Shown: positions 34,387 through 47,186, numbered from the stretch's first letter. The stretch: 64,000 bases of DNA from Sacculina carcini (GCA_916048095.2 OU696572.1:7839454-7903453); one strand, 5' to 3'. Notes: generated by a model from the sequence alone, not told the origin. Program-made: numbers and translations.

Positions 34387-34391
34387 GAGAC

Positions 34392-37300
34392 TCACATTTC
34401 TTCAATGAGTCTCACAGGCCGGCGTCGGGTCCTCTGCGATCTCCTGAGCGGCGCTTGTGCCGTTTCACCGGATCGTTCTGCATCCTTGTCGAGACAAACA
34501 TTTTCTTGCGAATCTGCAAAACGATATTCTCTTGGGAAATCGTTGGGTGTGGTATGAGCCCATCTCCGTCGAATGAATCGGCGATTTCGACATACCACAC
34601 GGCCGCTGTTCATCCGTACCAAATATCGTCTGTGTGACGCTGTGCCGACGATAATACCGTACTGTGACCACAATTTGCTGACCGGATCACGTACAGCAAC
34701 GCAGTTCCCCACTCGCAATTCTGGAAGATCCTTTGCTGTACGGTTGTAATGCTTTGTCACCTTCTCTAGAAGCTCGCTTCTCTCGACACTATCACACTCT
34801 TTGTCCATCTTCTGCCATTTTGGGTCAAAACACCGACGATGTGCGGGCATAAGATCTTGAATTGGTCGCCCAAATACCATTTGTGCAGGAGATAATCCAT
34901 TAGCACCTGGCGTGTTTCTGTACTGCAAAATTGTTCTTGTCCACTTGTCACGATCCAGCGACCTGGACTGCTTGTTCCAACATTTCGCGATTATCTTCTT
35001 CATCGCTTTCACGGCAGATTCTGCTTTACCGTTAGACTGGGCGTATCCTGGTGAAGATACTCTCTGCTGCACCCCCATTGCAGAAGGAGCTGACGGAATT
35101 TGTTGGATGTGAACTGTGGTCCACCATCGCTGTACCAGATGTCTGGGACGCCATTAACACAGAAAATATCTTGACAGCTTTGAATTAACAGTCGTGTCGT
35201 AGCTTCTTTTCCGACATCCACAAGCGTACACCAAGATGAGTAGAGGTCTACTGTGATAAAAAAAAATGCTAGCTCCGTATTGTGCAAAGTAGGCAGAGAT
35301 TATTTGAAAAAGTCTTGTTGGTTGAGCGTGTGATATATACGACTCATTTTGTTGTGCCGGTAGCATTTGTTGACATTTCTCACATTGTCTTGTCGTCGTT
35401 TCAATATCGTGGTCTATACCGGGCCAGTAAATCAAACGCCTCGCTCTTGCTTTTGTGCGTTCTTGGCCTTGGTGTCCGTCATGAAGTAGACATAGCATTT
35501 CTCTGCGGAGGGCTCTCGGTATCACCAAGCGGCAACCACACACGATCAATCCATCATCAATTGTTAAGTCTTGGTGCTTTGGCCAATAATGACGTATTTC
35601 TTCTGGCAGTTGATGTTTATTCGGAGGAAAACCATCGATGATATGCAGTTTAAGAGCTCTCATCTCGCGATCGGCTTCAGCTGCTTCTTTAATTTTCTCC
35701 AAGTGTAAATTTACGTTCTCTTCGTTTGCCGATTGCATACAGAGTGCACAAATCTTCTCCTCTGTCACAGATTCTCCCAATTCGTCACCAATAACAGGAT
35801 GATCGACTGGTGACCTTGACAGAGCATCCGCTGTGTTGTTTTCGGACCCTTTGCACCATTTCATTGTGAAATTTAACTCGATTGTTTTCATGCGAATTCT
35901 TTGCAGCCTGGGATTCTCTATTTCATCCAATCGTTTGTTAGAAAATATTGGCACTAGAGGCTTATGGTCAACTGTTATTGTAAATATTTCTCGTCCCAAA
36001 AGGAATTGACGACATTTTTTCAGGGCCCATGCCACTGCCAGTGCTTCAATTCTATAACAGCGTACCTGGATTCCGCGTCAGTCAAGAACCTGGATCCGAC
36101 TTGAATGACTCTCATTGTGCCGTTCGATTGTTCCTGTGTTAACACAAATCTAAGACCATTCAGACGACTAGCATCAGTGGTTAATGTCGTCGGTTTTCGA
36201 GGATCATAATAGGATAGCATTGAATCTGACGACAAAATCTTTCGTGCTTCAATGAAAGCATTATTGTGGGCTTCAGTCCACACAAAAACGTTTTTTGTAC
36301 TCAATAGAGCGCGTAGAGGCTGTAGAGCCGCTGCTACACTTTTTGAGAACGATGACAACTGGTTTGTCAAACCAAAAAATGATCGTAGATCTGACACGTT
36401 GGTTGGCTTAGGAAATTGAGCGATCGCACGGTATAGATCGGGATCGAGACTGTAGCCATCCTTGGTGAGTAAATGTCCAGCAAATTTGACGGATGTTTGT
36501 CCGAATACAAATTTATCCTTGTTTAAAGATACTCCTTTCTGCTGGCACACTCGAAGAAATTTCTGCACGTGAGCATGGTGCTCTTCCATGTTATTGTCAT
36601 ACACGATGACGTCGTCGACTACTCTCGCAAAAATTTTCATTTCGGCGAAACATTCATACATTCTCCTGTTATAGTGATCTGAGATCGAGGATATGCCGTA
36701 TGGTGCCCTTAGGTACTTGTATCTCCCGAATGGTGTGAGAAAAGTAGTAAGTTTCTGACTGTCTTCGTCTAACTCACACTGGTGGTATCCTTTTTGAGCA
36801 TCGAACGTTGTGAAGAATCCTGTGTTACTCTGTGATATGCGCAAAGCCGCTTCAGCTGGTGTTTCTGTGGGAAATGGCTCTCTGATCACAGATTTGTTTA
36901 AAAACGATAGGTCAACACACATTCGAATTTCTTGTGAATTTTTCTTTGGTGCAACCACGATTGGAGCGCAGCACTCAGATGGCTCGTTCATTGGCGCGAT
37001 GATGTTGTTTTGTACGAGTGTCTCCAGTTCATTTTTCAGTTTATCTTGCAGACTGAATGGAACTTTTCGCGGTGCCGTGATGCAAAATGGTTCTGCGTTC
37101 TAGCGTAGAGATATGTGGAACTTCTCGCCTGGCATGCACTTGATGTTGTCATCGAAAACTTCAGGGTAGCTTCGAATAAGCTCTTCCCTTTTGCATTCGC
37201 CGATGTGTTTTGTCGTCTCTTTCTGATGCGCTGAAGTCTTTGTACTTCCAAGCACAATCTCTTGTTGTGAGCTGATTTGTTGAATTATCTGCTGTTCTGG

Positions 37301-38522
37301 GTAATTTTGTGGTAATATTAGCAATCGACGAGATGCTGACCACGAAAGCAGAATTCCCTTGACACTTGGAATGACGTGAAATGTCTCATTTATCGATGTT
37401 TCACCATATGTCACCGCGAAGTTCACTGTTCCAATTGAGCGAATTTCAGTTCTGTCTGTCAGCTTTGGATGAGTTTTTGCCGGAGAAAGTTTGTGTCTTG
37501 AAATACCAACGCGCTGCAGAATATCAACGCCTGCTATAGATATATCTGCTCCAGAATCAGGTAGAGCTTGGACGGTGAACGTTTTTCCAGCTCTTTGGGT
37601 GCACTCAATTTTGAGTGCGATTTTAGGAGCACATTTTTCATTTCCATCTGTGGCTGCAATTATTGACTGAACCTGTTGCTTCCTGTTGAACGCTTGAGAA
37701 AAGTTATTGGTTGTCTTGCAAACCTTGGCAAAATGCCCGACTTTGTTGCATTTTTTGCATGTTTTGTTCTTTGCTGGGCAGTCGCCTTTTTTGTTATGCC
37801 ACGATCCACCGCAGAAACTGCATGTTTTTCTGTGTCTACTATCATTTTGAGTCTGGTGTCATGTGCGGTTAACGCGATTGATTTGGTGTCCGATCAAGAT
37901 CGTAGCATCTCTCTGAGCAGCTTCTTCTGATCTACAAATACGCGTAGCATCATGTAGACTCAGGTTTTGTACAGCACACAATTTTTGTACTGTATGTGGG
38001 TCTGACAATCCCATCACTACTCTATCTCTAATCAAAGAGTCTCTGCACGAATCGCAGAAATTGCACTCAGAGGATATATCTTTCAGACTTGTTAGGAAAT
38101 CATCAAAATACTCTCCGATATTTTGTGATCGCATATTGAATTTTCGCCTTGCAAGTACTTCGTTACGCTGTCCCTTGAAATATTTTTGTAGCATCTCAAT
38201 GATGACTGCAACATTTTGTTTCTGTTCTAACGGCAAATCAAAATTCTCTACAACTTTGATTGTTTCATCTGCCAAGCATGATCGTAAAGCTGCCATTTGG
38301 TATTCAGGTGCAGCTGAAGATAGGTTAGATAACAAGAAGAAATCGTCCCACCTTCTTCTCCAGATTCTGAAGGATTGTTCTCGATCTGTAGATATGTCCA
38401 GTTTTTCTGGTTGAGAATTCTTGCCGATCCATGAGAATGATGAGCTATGTGAAAACTTTTTCTCATCATCCACATCATCTGTCGGCGCACATGCACACTA
38501 GACTCAGTTATCGGCTGCGCCA
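34392..38522 (-). pseudogene. Gypsy gag-pol polyprotein gene, multiple lesions
   Basis: Read right to left. Gag (38473-37859) is followed by a CCHC zinc knuckle region near 37840-37720. Protease with DSGAD lies near 37550. The reverse transcriptase frame (36991-36020) has FTTFDAQKGYHQ, the catalytic VVDD box and FFGLTNQ. RNase H and the zinc region of integrase lie in 36035-35154 (VDHKPLVPIF, ADALSRSP, CLLHDGHQGQ, CEKCQQM). The integrase core is split at 35287-34392 (VDLYSS, YSDGGPQFTS, SNGKAESAVKAMKK). There is a stop near 37100 and there are frameshifts near 36020, 35250 and 35080. The order is that of Ty3/Gypsy elements related to the animal K02A2.6-like polyproteins. Confidence 0.92.
38505..38522 (-). 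other. candidate primer-binding site overlapping the gag start
   Basis: Directly after the 5' LTR the minus strand reads TGGCGCAGCCGATAAC, which begins TGG as expected for a tRNA 3'-CCA complement. The same bases contain an ATG reading MAQPITESS. So there is essentially no untranslated leader between LTR and gag, as in some compact Gypsy elements. Confidence 0.6.
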
Positions 38523-38764
38523 TGTTTAGCTTGGTCGTCTGCTGAGACCGAGACCTCACATTAAATGTAATCTGAGCCAATGCTTCGATGCGCCGGGAAA
38601 GCAAACACGCGGGTCACACACACACAGCTAAAATCAGACTGTATTGAGACCTCGCGCACACTCTTACAACCTCATGCATACAAACATACAAACGGTACAA
38701 ACATACAACCAGTAGGAACACGCAGAGGCGCGCTCAGCAACACGGTACCAGTGCACTCACAACA
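38523..38764 (-). repeat. 5' LTR of the Gypsy element
   Basis: 242 bp, almost identical to 34128-34375. It carries the promoter of the element by position. No clear TATA box was identified. Confidence 0.95.
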
Positions 38765-38829
38765 TTAAGTACGAAACAGAATTAACACAAACAGAATTAA
38801 CATAACCATTAGACCCCTCCGTTGGCACC

Positions 38830-39856
38830 AGAACAAGAAGGACCGCAGTCCTAAAGATTTCAAGGCAACTCGCGGGTGGTGTTCACGATTTATGTTACGG
38901 CGAAATGTAGTTCTCCGAGTGAAAACCAAGATGGCTCAGAAACTACCGGGCGACCTAGGATACAAGATCTTGAATTTTCAATGATACGTCATCAGAGCTC
39001 GACAACGTCATGATTATCCACTGGCTCTCATTGGAAATATGGATGAAACTCCAGTTTACTTCGACCTGCCTGGGAATCGAACCGGCAATAAAAGAGGAGA
39101 TAAAACTGTGTTTGTCAGAACAACTGGTCACGAAAGAGAGCCATTTACTGTCGTACTCGCTTGTTTGGCAGCTGGAACTAAATTACCACCAATGGTAATT
39201 TTTGAACGGAAAACCATTCCGAAGAAAGAAGTCTTCCCTAATGGTGTCATCGTACATACGCAGGAAAAAGGATGGATGGATGATACCGGCTGCAGTAGGT
39301 GAATTAATTATGTTTGGGTCCATCGACCAGGAGGATTAAGGAAACAATGATCACTCTTAGTGTGGGATATGTTTAAATTTCATTTATCGGATGCCGTGAA
39401 AAGGTGTGCGTATAGAAACAATACGGATTTAGCTGTTATACCCGGAGGATTAACCAGTGTTGTGCAACCCTTGGATGACTGCCTTAACAAACCGTTTAAG
39501 GATAACATTCGAAACTGTTGGAATGAGTGGATGGTGTCGGGAAAACAAACTTCTACACCGGCTGGCAATATGCGCGCCGCCCCATTGTCTAATGTTTGTG
39601 AATGGGTTCTGAAATCGTGGGAGCAGATGGCTACTGAGACAATTGTGCGTTTCTTCAAAAAGTGCAGCATCTCGAACAAATTGGATGGAACTGAAGATGA
39701 CATGATATGGGAAGATGATGATAATATTCCCTTATCGGAACTCCAGCCAGCGTCAGTTTAATCGGATTATTGATTGATCGGACATGATTTGATCGGACCG
39801 GCTGACTGGGATGATCTATTTGGTGGAAAAAGTGATAGTGACTTCGAAGAATCTTA
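38830..39856 (+). pseudogene. pogo-like transposase (KRBA2/POGK-related), nonsense-broken
   Basis: One frame from about 38874 to a TAA at 39856 is interrupted by TGA near 38983, 39300 and 39348. It reads GWCSRFMLRRNVVLR and then GNMDETPVYFDLPGNRT (first catalytic Asp), VFVRTTGHEREPFTVVLACLA, GWMDDTG, LLVWDMF (second Asp) and GGLTSVVQPLDDCLNKPFK (third Asp). These are the conserved blocks of pogo DDD transposases whose animal relatives include KRBA2 and POGK. The acidic C-terminus ends SDSDFEES. The N-terminal DNA-binding region lies beyond the Gypsy insertion or is lost. The catalytic residues are retained, but the stops prevent expression. Confidence 0.85.
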
Positions 39857-40497
39857 AATACAAACGTGACAATAATTGTGTCATCATGATGTGACTATTA
39901 AGACTATTCTTGTGCGATCATCGATCGAGCTTATTGTTTGTGTAATGGTATGCTGTATATACGTAGATATGTACGACTGTGTTGAATACACGTGTTCTCA
40001 CTTAATAATAATACAATGTATTGACCATATAAAAACCCTTTTTGTGGCTTAAAAAGTATTGATAAAAACCTCGGGAAGACTGAATTGTTTTACCCTGAAA
40101 TAGCTCTGGCCATTAAGCCCTCTTTGAAAAATATGGAGAATAATTTTTTATTAAAATATGGCCTTAAGCCCCTTTCACACGAGGCAACTAGTGGCGGACA
40201 CTAGGGCACTACCCTATTTGCGCATCGCTCCATAGTGCGCGTAGCAAAATGGAGGCGAAGCTAACAGGCGCGTTCCGTTCAATGCGATACTGGACTAGAA
40301 CTGATGATCTAGAACGGTGGAAGGTGTAACTGACCTAACCAAACCTAACCAATCCAACCTTACCTAAACTAACCAGCCTTACCTAACCTAACCAACCTAA
40401 CCTAACAACGAAAATGCATTTGTCAAAAATAACACTAGAACACTCCGTTGATTAGCTTTGATGAATATAACTTTCAAAAGGTAACTTTTAAGTGTAT
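39857..40497. other. non-coding interval with MITE-like and TTAGG-like sequence
   Basis: The stretch 40165-40260 begins CCCCTTTCACACGAGGC, a sequence often seen at ends of short DNA transposons, but no partner end was found. The region 40326-40412 is dominated by CCTAA-type units. No gene is visible. Confidence 0.4.
40326..40412 (-). repeat. degenerate CCTAA/TTAGG-type short repeat
   Basis: About 85 bp made largely of AACCTAACC, CCTTACCTAA and similar. On the minus strand this is TTAGG-like, the unit of arthropod-type telomeres. It is too short and impure to be called telomeric. Confidence 0.6.
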
Positions 40498-42257
40498 ACA
40501 CGCCTGATACAACGTCATCATACAAAGCAAACTCCTAAACAAATGTTTCGCTGACAAATTCACTGAGCGCAGCACTGGGCCACTGCCAAACATCTCCAAC
40601 TTCAGCGCCGATACGCTGCATCACATAGAAACATCGGAGGAGGTGAAGCAGCGTCTTCAGGAAGTGAGTGCCTACAAAGCGTTCGGTGCTGATGACATTA
40701 GTGGTCGCATTGTGCGAGAGTTCGCTGTCCCATTGAGCAAGATTTCTCAAATCTGTCTCAACACTGGCGTTTTCCCCAGCACTTGGAAGAACGCTAATGT
40801 AATCCCCGTTCCAAAGAAGGGTGCCCGCAAGCAGGCAGCTAACTATCGCTCCATAAGCCTGTTGCCTGTGTTTGCCAAAGTACTTGAGGAGATTGTACAA
40901 GCTCGCCTGCTGAGTCATGTTCTGCCAGCGATTTCGAAGAACCAGCATGGTTTTTGCCCAGGGCGTTCTTGTGTCACCAATCTGGCCGCGTTGGTGAGCT
41001 TTGACGGAGACGCAAACGACACGAAAACTCAGCTGGGCGTTCAATACACGAATTTCTCGTCGGCATTCCAGAGTGTTGACCATCCTATGCTGCTCCACAA
41101 GCTATCCGAAGCGTATGACGTCAAAGGCTCGCTAGATGACTTACTGATATCCTATCTCACGGGACGCCGGTAACGAGTGCTGGTGAACCGAGTGTCATCA
41201 CCGTGGTCGCAGGTAACCAGCGGAGTACCGGAAGGGTCTGTTCTAAGCCCCCTCCTGTTCATTATCTACGTGAACGATTTGGCTGAGAAATTGGGCACCT
41301 CAGCACTACTATACGCAGATGACGTAAAGCTTTTCCGGACGGTCGAGGCGAGCAACGACTGTGAGAGTCTGCAACAGCAGCTCAACACTGTGTGAGTGGT
41401 GTCAAAAGTGGGGTCTCAAACTGCACCCTGCAAAATGCTCACACTTGTGTATCACGCTAAAAAAGAAACCAGTTGAGTTCACCTACACGATAGGCTGCGA
41501 CACAGTGCAGAAGGTGACCACTACACGTGACCTGGGGGTCGTCATTGACTCCAAGCTCACCTTTGCACAACACATTGATGACGTCGCTCGCAGAGCCAAT
41601 CGCTCACTTGGTGTGCTCACCAGATGTATGCATGGTCTACCACGGATGTGCGGTCGACCATCGAGTACGCCAGTGTGATTTGGACAGGCGCAGCACCAAC
41701 GCACGCACAGAGACTGCAGCTGATACAGAACAGATTCCTCCGCACACTCAGCACACAGTACCTGCAGGCCAATCGAACTTAGATGAATCACACCGAACTC
41801 CACTCAATGTACGGCCTCCAGCCACTTGACATTCGCAGGCGATGGCTCGACGTCGCGTTTCTTTATTCTCTAATGAAAAACAGGCTCGACTCTCCGCAGC
41901 TGCTTTCACGAATCGGATGGAGAGTACCAAGACCAGGTGAGCGTTCCCGGGACCCCCTGCACATACCACCAACGCGCACCGTGGTCACTGGTAGACTATG
42001 GCACGTTCGCTTGGCTCTATACTGCAACAAGCTAGTGAATAAGCAGCCCGGTATAGACATCCTTAATGTCAGTCGTTCTGCACTTCGCAAGGTCTGTTTT
42101 TAATATTGACTTTTTATATATATATTTTCATTTTTTTAAGTTTTATAATCTAATAATTATATTTGCTATTCGCTTCCGTGAATTGTATTATGTGTACTCC
42201 GCCTATAATTGGGATGTCATCCTGTTGGTTGGTGTGAATAATAAAAAATAAATAAAT
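40498..42257 (+). mobile_element. 5'-truncated Jockey/CR1-group LINE
   Basis: Only reverse transcriptase and the C-terminal region are present, followed by an A-rich tail with repeated AATAAA at about 42238-42256. The endonuclease is missing at the 5' side, consistent with truncation at integration. The tail abuts the next LINE at 42258. Confidence 0.85.
40520..42103 (+). pseudogene. Jockey-like reverse transcriptase, inactivated
   Basis: The reading includes AFGADDISGRIVREF, FPSTWKNANVIPVPKKG, NYRSISLLPVFAKVLEEIV, QHGFCPGRSCVTNL, GVPEGSVLSPLLFIIYVNDL, the catalytic YADD box and TRDLGVVIDSKLTF. Motif A reads QYTNFSSAFQSVDH where an Asp is normally in the Asn position, so the first catalytic residue is lost. 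Stops occur at 41171 and 41393, and frame changes near 41390 and 41670. The C-terminal part (41783-42103) contains LDIRRRWLDVAFLYSL. No RNase H is present. Confidence 0.88.
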
Positions 42258-43041
42258 CATCACATGCATCCATTAATCTTCCAATGGAACTGCAAGGGCT
42301 TTGACAACAGCGATCTGAGCTCCAACAACTTATCTCTTCTACTCTTCCACAGACCGTCTGTCTACAAGAAACAGGAAAGATGTTCTCCCATTTGACAATT
42401 TTCGTGTCATGTCAAACAATTATCATGCGTACCACTTTTCCGCCAACAACTCCAGGCGGAAAGGTGGTGCCAGCATTCTCGTTCTTTCTTTCATGTCTCA
42501 TCATCACATTACTCTCCCCGGTCCATATCAAGCGGTCGCAATACAAGTTACTACACACAACAAAACAGTAGTCATATGTAGCCTTTACATACCGCCACAT
42601 CAAACAATTGACACACAATCTCTCTCTTGTCTTATCAACCAACACGGTCATTCTTTCTTTCTCTGTGACGATTCTAACGCCAAATATCAGTTTTGGGGCT
42701 CGGCCACATCTGATGGCCGTGATCGTGAGCTAGTGTCTATCATTAAAAACACACTGCACATGCTCAACGACGGAACACCTACACGACTTCAAGAATACGG
42801 TACCCACACTCACACAGACATTACTCTTTGCTCGTGCGTTATTGCTCCTTTACTCTGCTGGTAATGTCACGACACTTTCCTCTCCAGTGATTATTGTCCA
42901 GTCCTCACATCTATTCTCAGCTATTATTCCGCATCACCCGAGCCTCCCAAATGGAAATTTATGCGGGCAAACTGACAACAATTCAATACTGTTTTCTCCC
43001 AACATTACTCCAAATCTAACCACCTTACTATCACTGATCAC
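42258..43041 (+). pseudogene. endonuclease of a third I-like LINE (left part, split at 43041)
   Basis: The reading starts FQWNCKGFDNSDL at about 42276, the first endonuclease motif, then VYKKQE in place of the Glu motif. Next are RRKGGASILVLSF, VICSLYIPPH, SNAKYQFWGSATSDGRDREL and LNDGTPTRLQEYGTHTHTDITLCS, all standard in I- and R1-type endonucleases. Frame changes occur near 42405 and 42860. The element is interrupted at 43041 and resumes at 51075. Confidence 0.82.
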
Positions 43042-43753
43042 TAGGGTGACCTTTTGTTGCAAATGCAACTTTTTACCATATAATCTGTTCATCATAAGAA
43101 ACCCAAAAATCAATATTTTATTGATCTGAGAGAAGTATTAAATAAGTCAAGAACAATATATAAAACATTTATTATATAAATTCATTCATTCATTTATTTA
43201 TTTATTATATACAACATTTATTCATTTATTATAAATAATAAATACAACTTTTTGTTTTTAGCGCAACTTTTGCAACTTCTTGTTTCTAGAGAAACTTTTG
43301 CAACTTTTTGTTTTTAGCGCAACTTTTTCATTTTAAGAGCAACTATTTAGATTTAGGACAATTTTCAACTTTTAGAGCATTTGTTTTACACTATAATGGA
43401 ATATTTTCAGTTGTAAAGGTGTACATTGCAGCATACAAGTATGTGCATGTATAGCCAACATACACTCGGTAAACATGTATCTGGAAGGCGTGAGAACATT
43501 GTGTCCGTGTGTGGTGCTAGACATCCTTAGTGTGCATAGCACCGCATACGCACACATACACACACACATACAAACATAGAAAATATAATATAGACATAAA
43601 TATCTGATAGAGACACGTGCGTTTGTGCAATAGAATTAAGCAATAATTTTTATACTTTCCGAGCGACCTTAGAGCAACTAGTTAGATTAACAGTACTTGA
43701 ATATAATTACCGCATAATGTAACAGAAATAAAACTAAAATATATTTACACACA

Positions 43754-43786
43754 GGCGCGCGTGGGCATCACTGCCCCACGCGCGCC
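43754..43786. repeat. GC-rich perfect 12-bp hairpin
   Basis: GGCGCGCGTGGG (43754-43765) and CCCACGCGCGCC (43775-43786) pair perfectly around a 9-base loop. It stands out in an AT-rich neighbourhood inside the hAT-like element. Confidence 0.9.
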
Positions 43787-43991
43787 TACAAGACGTCACG
43801 CGTCCGCACCACGAACACGACTCTCTCACTGCACACGATCACACCACACATAATCAGATGATGATTTATCTGCAAAATCCATTTAGACCTTGGAACATTT
43901 AAGAAAATTAACATCAAGTGAGAATTTCTAGTTATATTGTGTATTTAAATGTCACCACCAGGCATCAGTGCGACAGACTTGACAAACTATA

Positions 43992-44076
43992 CCATTTCAA
44001 CTTCAAAATGGGACTAATAAACTTCAAAATGGGAACAGTCAACTTCAAAATGAGAATAGTCAACTTCAAAATGAGA
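43992..44076. repeat. left TIR array of 21-bp units
   Basis: Four consecutive AACTTCAAAATG-containing units. Compared with the inverted right end (50491-50575) they differ at about eight positions. The array is cut by the LINE tail at 44077. Confidence 0.88.
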
Positions 44077-44142
44077 CAACAACAACAACAACAATGTATT
44101 TGTATAGCGCTCACACAGAAACAAGCGCGAAAGAGACAACAA

Positions 44143-47138
44143 TTAGAAACAACAGTACACGATATCAAGATGTGAGAAAAGAAGTAGAAAATTCACAGAG
44201 AGGAATTTTTTTTCAATAATAATGGAGATCAATAAAATGAAAATAAGTAAAAACATAAGTAATTGTAAATTAGAGTCATAGGGAAGCGTAAGGTGTAAGA
44301 GTGCGAGAAGTGGGATCAAAAGATTTAGCAAAAAGATATTTACGAAGTGAGGAGGAAAATCTACTAAAGGATGAAAAGGAAGTGATTGAGGAAGGAAGAT
44401 CATTGTAGACCCGAGGCGCATAGAAAGAAAAGGAAATGCGGACCAAGGTGACTCGTTGATAGCGCGAGGACAGGATAAAGGACGATGAACACGAGAATTA
44501 AAGTCATTAGAAGAAACTAGAAGATCAAAAAGATAGGACGGGGAAGAGCTATTGTGCAGAATTTTATATATGAGACAACACAGCCGAAAATGAATCCTAG
44601 GAATGATGGGAAGCCAGTGGAATTGGACAAGAATTGAGAGGTATGGCGGCAAGGTGTAGGATGGAGCACAAAACGACAGGATTGATTAATTATTTTTTGA
44701 AGGATTTTCATGGATTTGTTGGTAAGAATGTAGTGGAGTGAGCTGAAATAATCAAGACGAGAAAGAACAAGAGACTGTATTAATTTAATAGAAGAAGGCT
44801 GGTCTAAACAGGATCGAATAGGGTATAGACTGCGTAAAATCAAACGACAGGTGCGCGAAATAGAGACAACATTGTTTGAAAAGGACAAGTTGGAATCGAA
44901 GATAGCACCCAAGTTTCGAACAGAGGAAGATACAGCGATTGGGAGTAATGGAGGAGAAATGCGCGGAGGGTGAAGGATAAGAAATTCAGACTTAGAAGTG
45001 TTGAGAATGAGGCGACGAGAAGTGGTCCAGGACGTAATATCAGAGAGAATATCATTGAGAAGAGTGGCATGAGAGAAAGGACAAGGAATTAGGAGTTGTA
45101 TATCATCGGCATAAATATGGAAAGGAATGTTGTATTTACAAAGGACAGGACAGAGAGAAGACATGTAAAGATTGAAAAGAGTAGGACCCAAGATAGAACC
45201 TTGAGGGACACCAGAGATAAGAGAAGCAGATTTTGAAACAGTTGAATTGAAGTTTACTGAAAAAGTGCGACCAGAGAGATAGGATTTGAGGAGAGACAAT
45301 GCTGACGAGGATAGACCCAGAGAAGAAAGATCATTGATGAGAATGGTATGATTGACAAGATCGAAGGCTAGAGACATATCGAGAAGAACAAGGAGAACTG
45401 ATTGACGATAGGAAAATTTAGATAAGATTTCATGAGTAACTGAAATAAGGACGGATTCCGTAGAGTGAAAGGAGCGAAAACCAGATTGGAAAGGATGAAG
45501 GACCTGGGAAATAAGGGGAGACAACTGGGAAAAAATAGCTGATTCAAGGAGTTTTGAAGGAAAGCTGAGAAGAGATATAGGACGGTAATTAGCGCATTCA
45601 GACGGATTTAATGTAGGTTTTTTAAGGATAGGATGGACGATGGCATGTTTATCAGATAGGAATTGGCCATGAAGAAATGATGAATTAATGAGATGTAATA
45701 GATAAGGAACAAGAGAAAATATTGAAGGGGAGATAGCTCTAAAATTAATAGGATCAGCCGGAGAGGAGGAAATTTTGAGGGAAGATATCATGGTAAGAAT
45801 ATCTGAAAGATGTATTTGCGAGAATGAAGTGAATTGTAGAGACACACGAGTATGTGTAACAGGGATATTGGAAGAGGGGAGTTTAGATTGAACAGTTAGG
45901 ACTTTATTAGTGAAATGAGAAGATAATTGAGAGGCAGTTAGATTAGATAAAGAGGAGTTAGATCGAGAACCAGTGAGAGAGTTTAGAGTTGTCCAAAGAG
46001 ACTTAGGGGATCGGGAGAGCGAAGAGAGACGGGAGGAGAAGTAATTTTGTTTCGCTGCAGACAAGGCCGAGATATAAGAAGAGCGGGAAACAGAGAAAGA
46101 AGACCAATCATATGGATGAGATGTACGTTTCCAGATTCGTAGAAGTGAACGTTGATGTCTTTTCAATAGACGAAGTTGAGAGTTAAACCAAGGAGGAGAA
46201 TAATTAGTTGTATTGCGCCGGATAAGTAAAGGAAACAAAGAGTCACTGATTTTAGATAAAGCAGAAGATAGGTGGGGATAGATGTCCGAAGGATTCAGGA
46301 AATAAAGCGTTTGCAGAGGTAATAAGGAATCAAGTAATAGGTAAAATTGCATCGGATCGAATTCTTTAAAGTTACGATAGGCAATCAAAGCAGGAGTATG
46401 AGGAGGCAGCGAGGCAAGACAAGGAAGAGTGGTAAGAAGAAGACTATGGTCAGACAAAGAAAGATCGGAAGGAAAGACAGTTACATTGGAGGGGGAATTG
46501 TCGGTAGTAAGGACAGGCGATGGGAAAAGGATAAGATCTAAGGAATGACCGGATATATGAGTAGGCGAGGAAACAGGAGAGAACAAACCATGAGAGTCTA
46601 AGATAGTTAGAAATTGAGAAGCAAGGACATTAGAGCTAGGCGACTCCACCCAAAAGTTGAAATCGCATAGGATAATAAAGCGACTAGAGAAGGAGGATAT
46701 GATGCAGTCGAGGAGAGTAGGAAATTCAGTGAAAAAAGAAGAGCAAGTGCCAGGATGATTATGGCGATAAATAATGGTGATACAGAACTTCGGAGAAGAA
46801 GGCAGTGAAAGTTGTAGAGCAAGGAATTCAAAGGATGAGAAAGAACAAAGAGACGGAAAAGATAAGACTGAAACATGTAGAGATTTAGAGAAAATGCAGC
46901 CCACTCCACCACCGGAAGACTTGGTATTTGACCTAGATTTATGTAGGAAGGAGTAACCTGTGGGAATGTTAGAGGAGAAAGAAGGAATGTCGGAGTCAAA
47001 GAGCCAGGTTTCAACAAGACACAAAATTGCGAGAGAGTGGAGGGATAGGATATGGCAGAGATGAGTAGTTTTATTGCGACAGGAACGAATGTTAATAAAT
47101 CCAATAGGAATATTAGACCAAAGAGAGGAACTAGACAA
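44143..47138 (-). pseudogene. L2-like ORF2: endonuclease and reverse transcriptase, one frameshift
   Basis: A start at 47138 (MSSSSLWSNIPIGFINIRS) gives an 873-codon frame to 44517, and homology continues in the frame ending at 44143. Endonuclease motifs are NIRSCRNK, LVETWLF, GGGVGCIFS, IIYR and the LCDFNFWVES block. Reverse transcriptase motifs are NYRPISLLSFPSKLLE, motif A LLDMSLAFDLVNH, GVPQGSILGP and the catalytic YADD box. After the shift near 44640 the C-terminus reads FHWLPIIPRIHFRLCCLIYKILH, a hallmark of the L2 group. The triad residues are intact, so only one frameshift separates this copy from a full-length ORF2. Confidence 0.9.
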
Positions 47139-47186
47139 GGAAGAGCGATTAGAGGAATGCTTAGGAGAGGATGCTTGGGAGGCTAG

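Larger units (their letters stand above)
34128..38764 (-). mobile_element. complete Gypsy LTR retrotransposon with 5-bp target duplication
   Basis: Two LTRs (34128-34375 and 38523-38764) begin TGTTTAGC and end ACAACA on the plus strand. They differ by one substitution seen by eye and a 6-bp length change. TTAAG flanks both outer ends (34123-34127 and 38765-38769). A purine tract (minus strand AAGGAGGGAGG) adjoins the 3' LTR. Gag, protease, reverse transcriptase, RNase H and integrase lie between. The similarity of the LTRs makes it one of the youngest insertions here, although its reading frames are already broken. Confidence 0.95.

Noticed and set aside
40326-40412. A true telomere fragment
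   Set aside because: Too short and too impure; kept only as a repeat.
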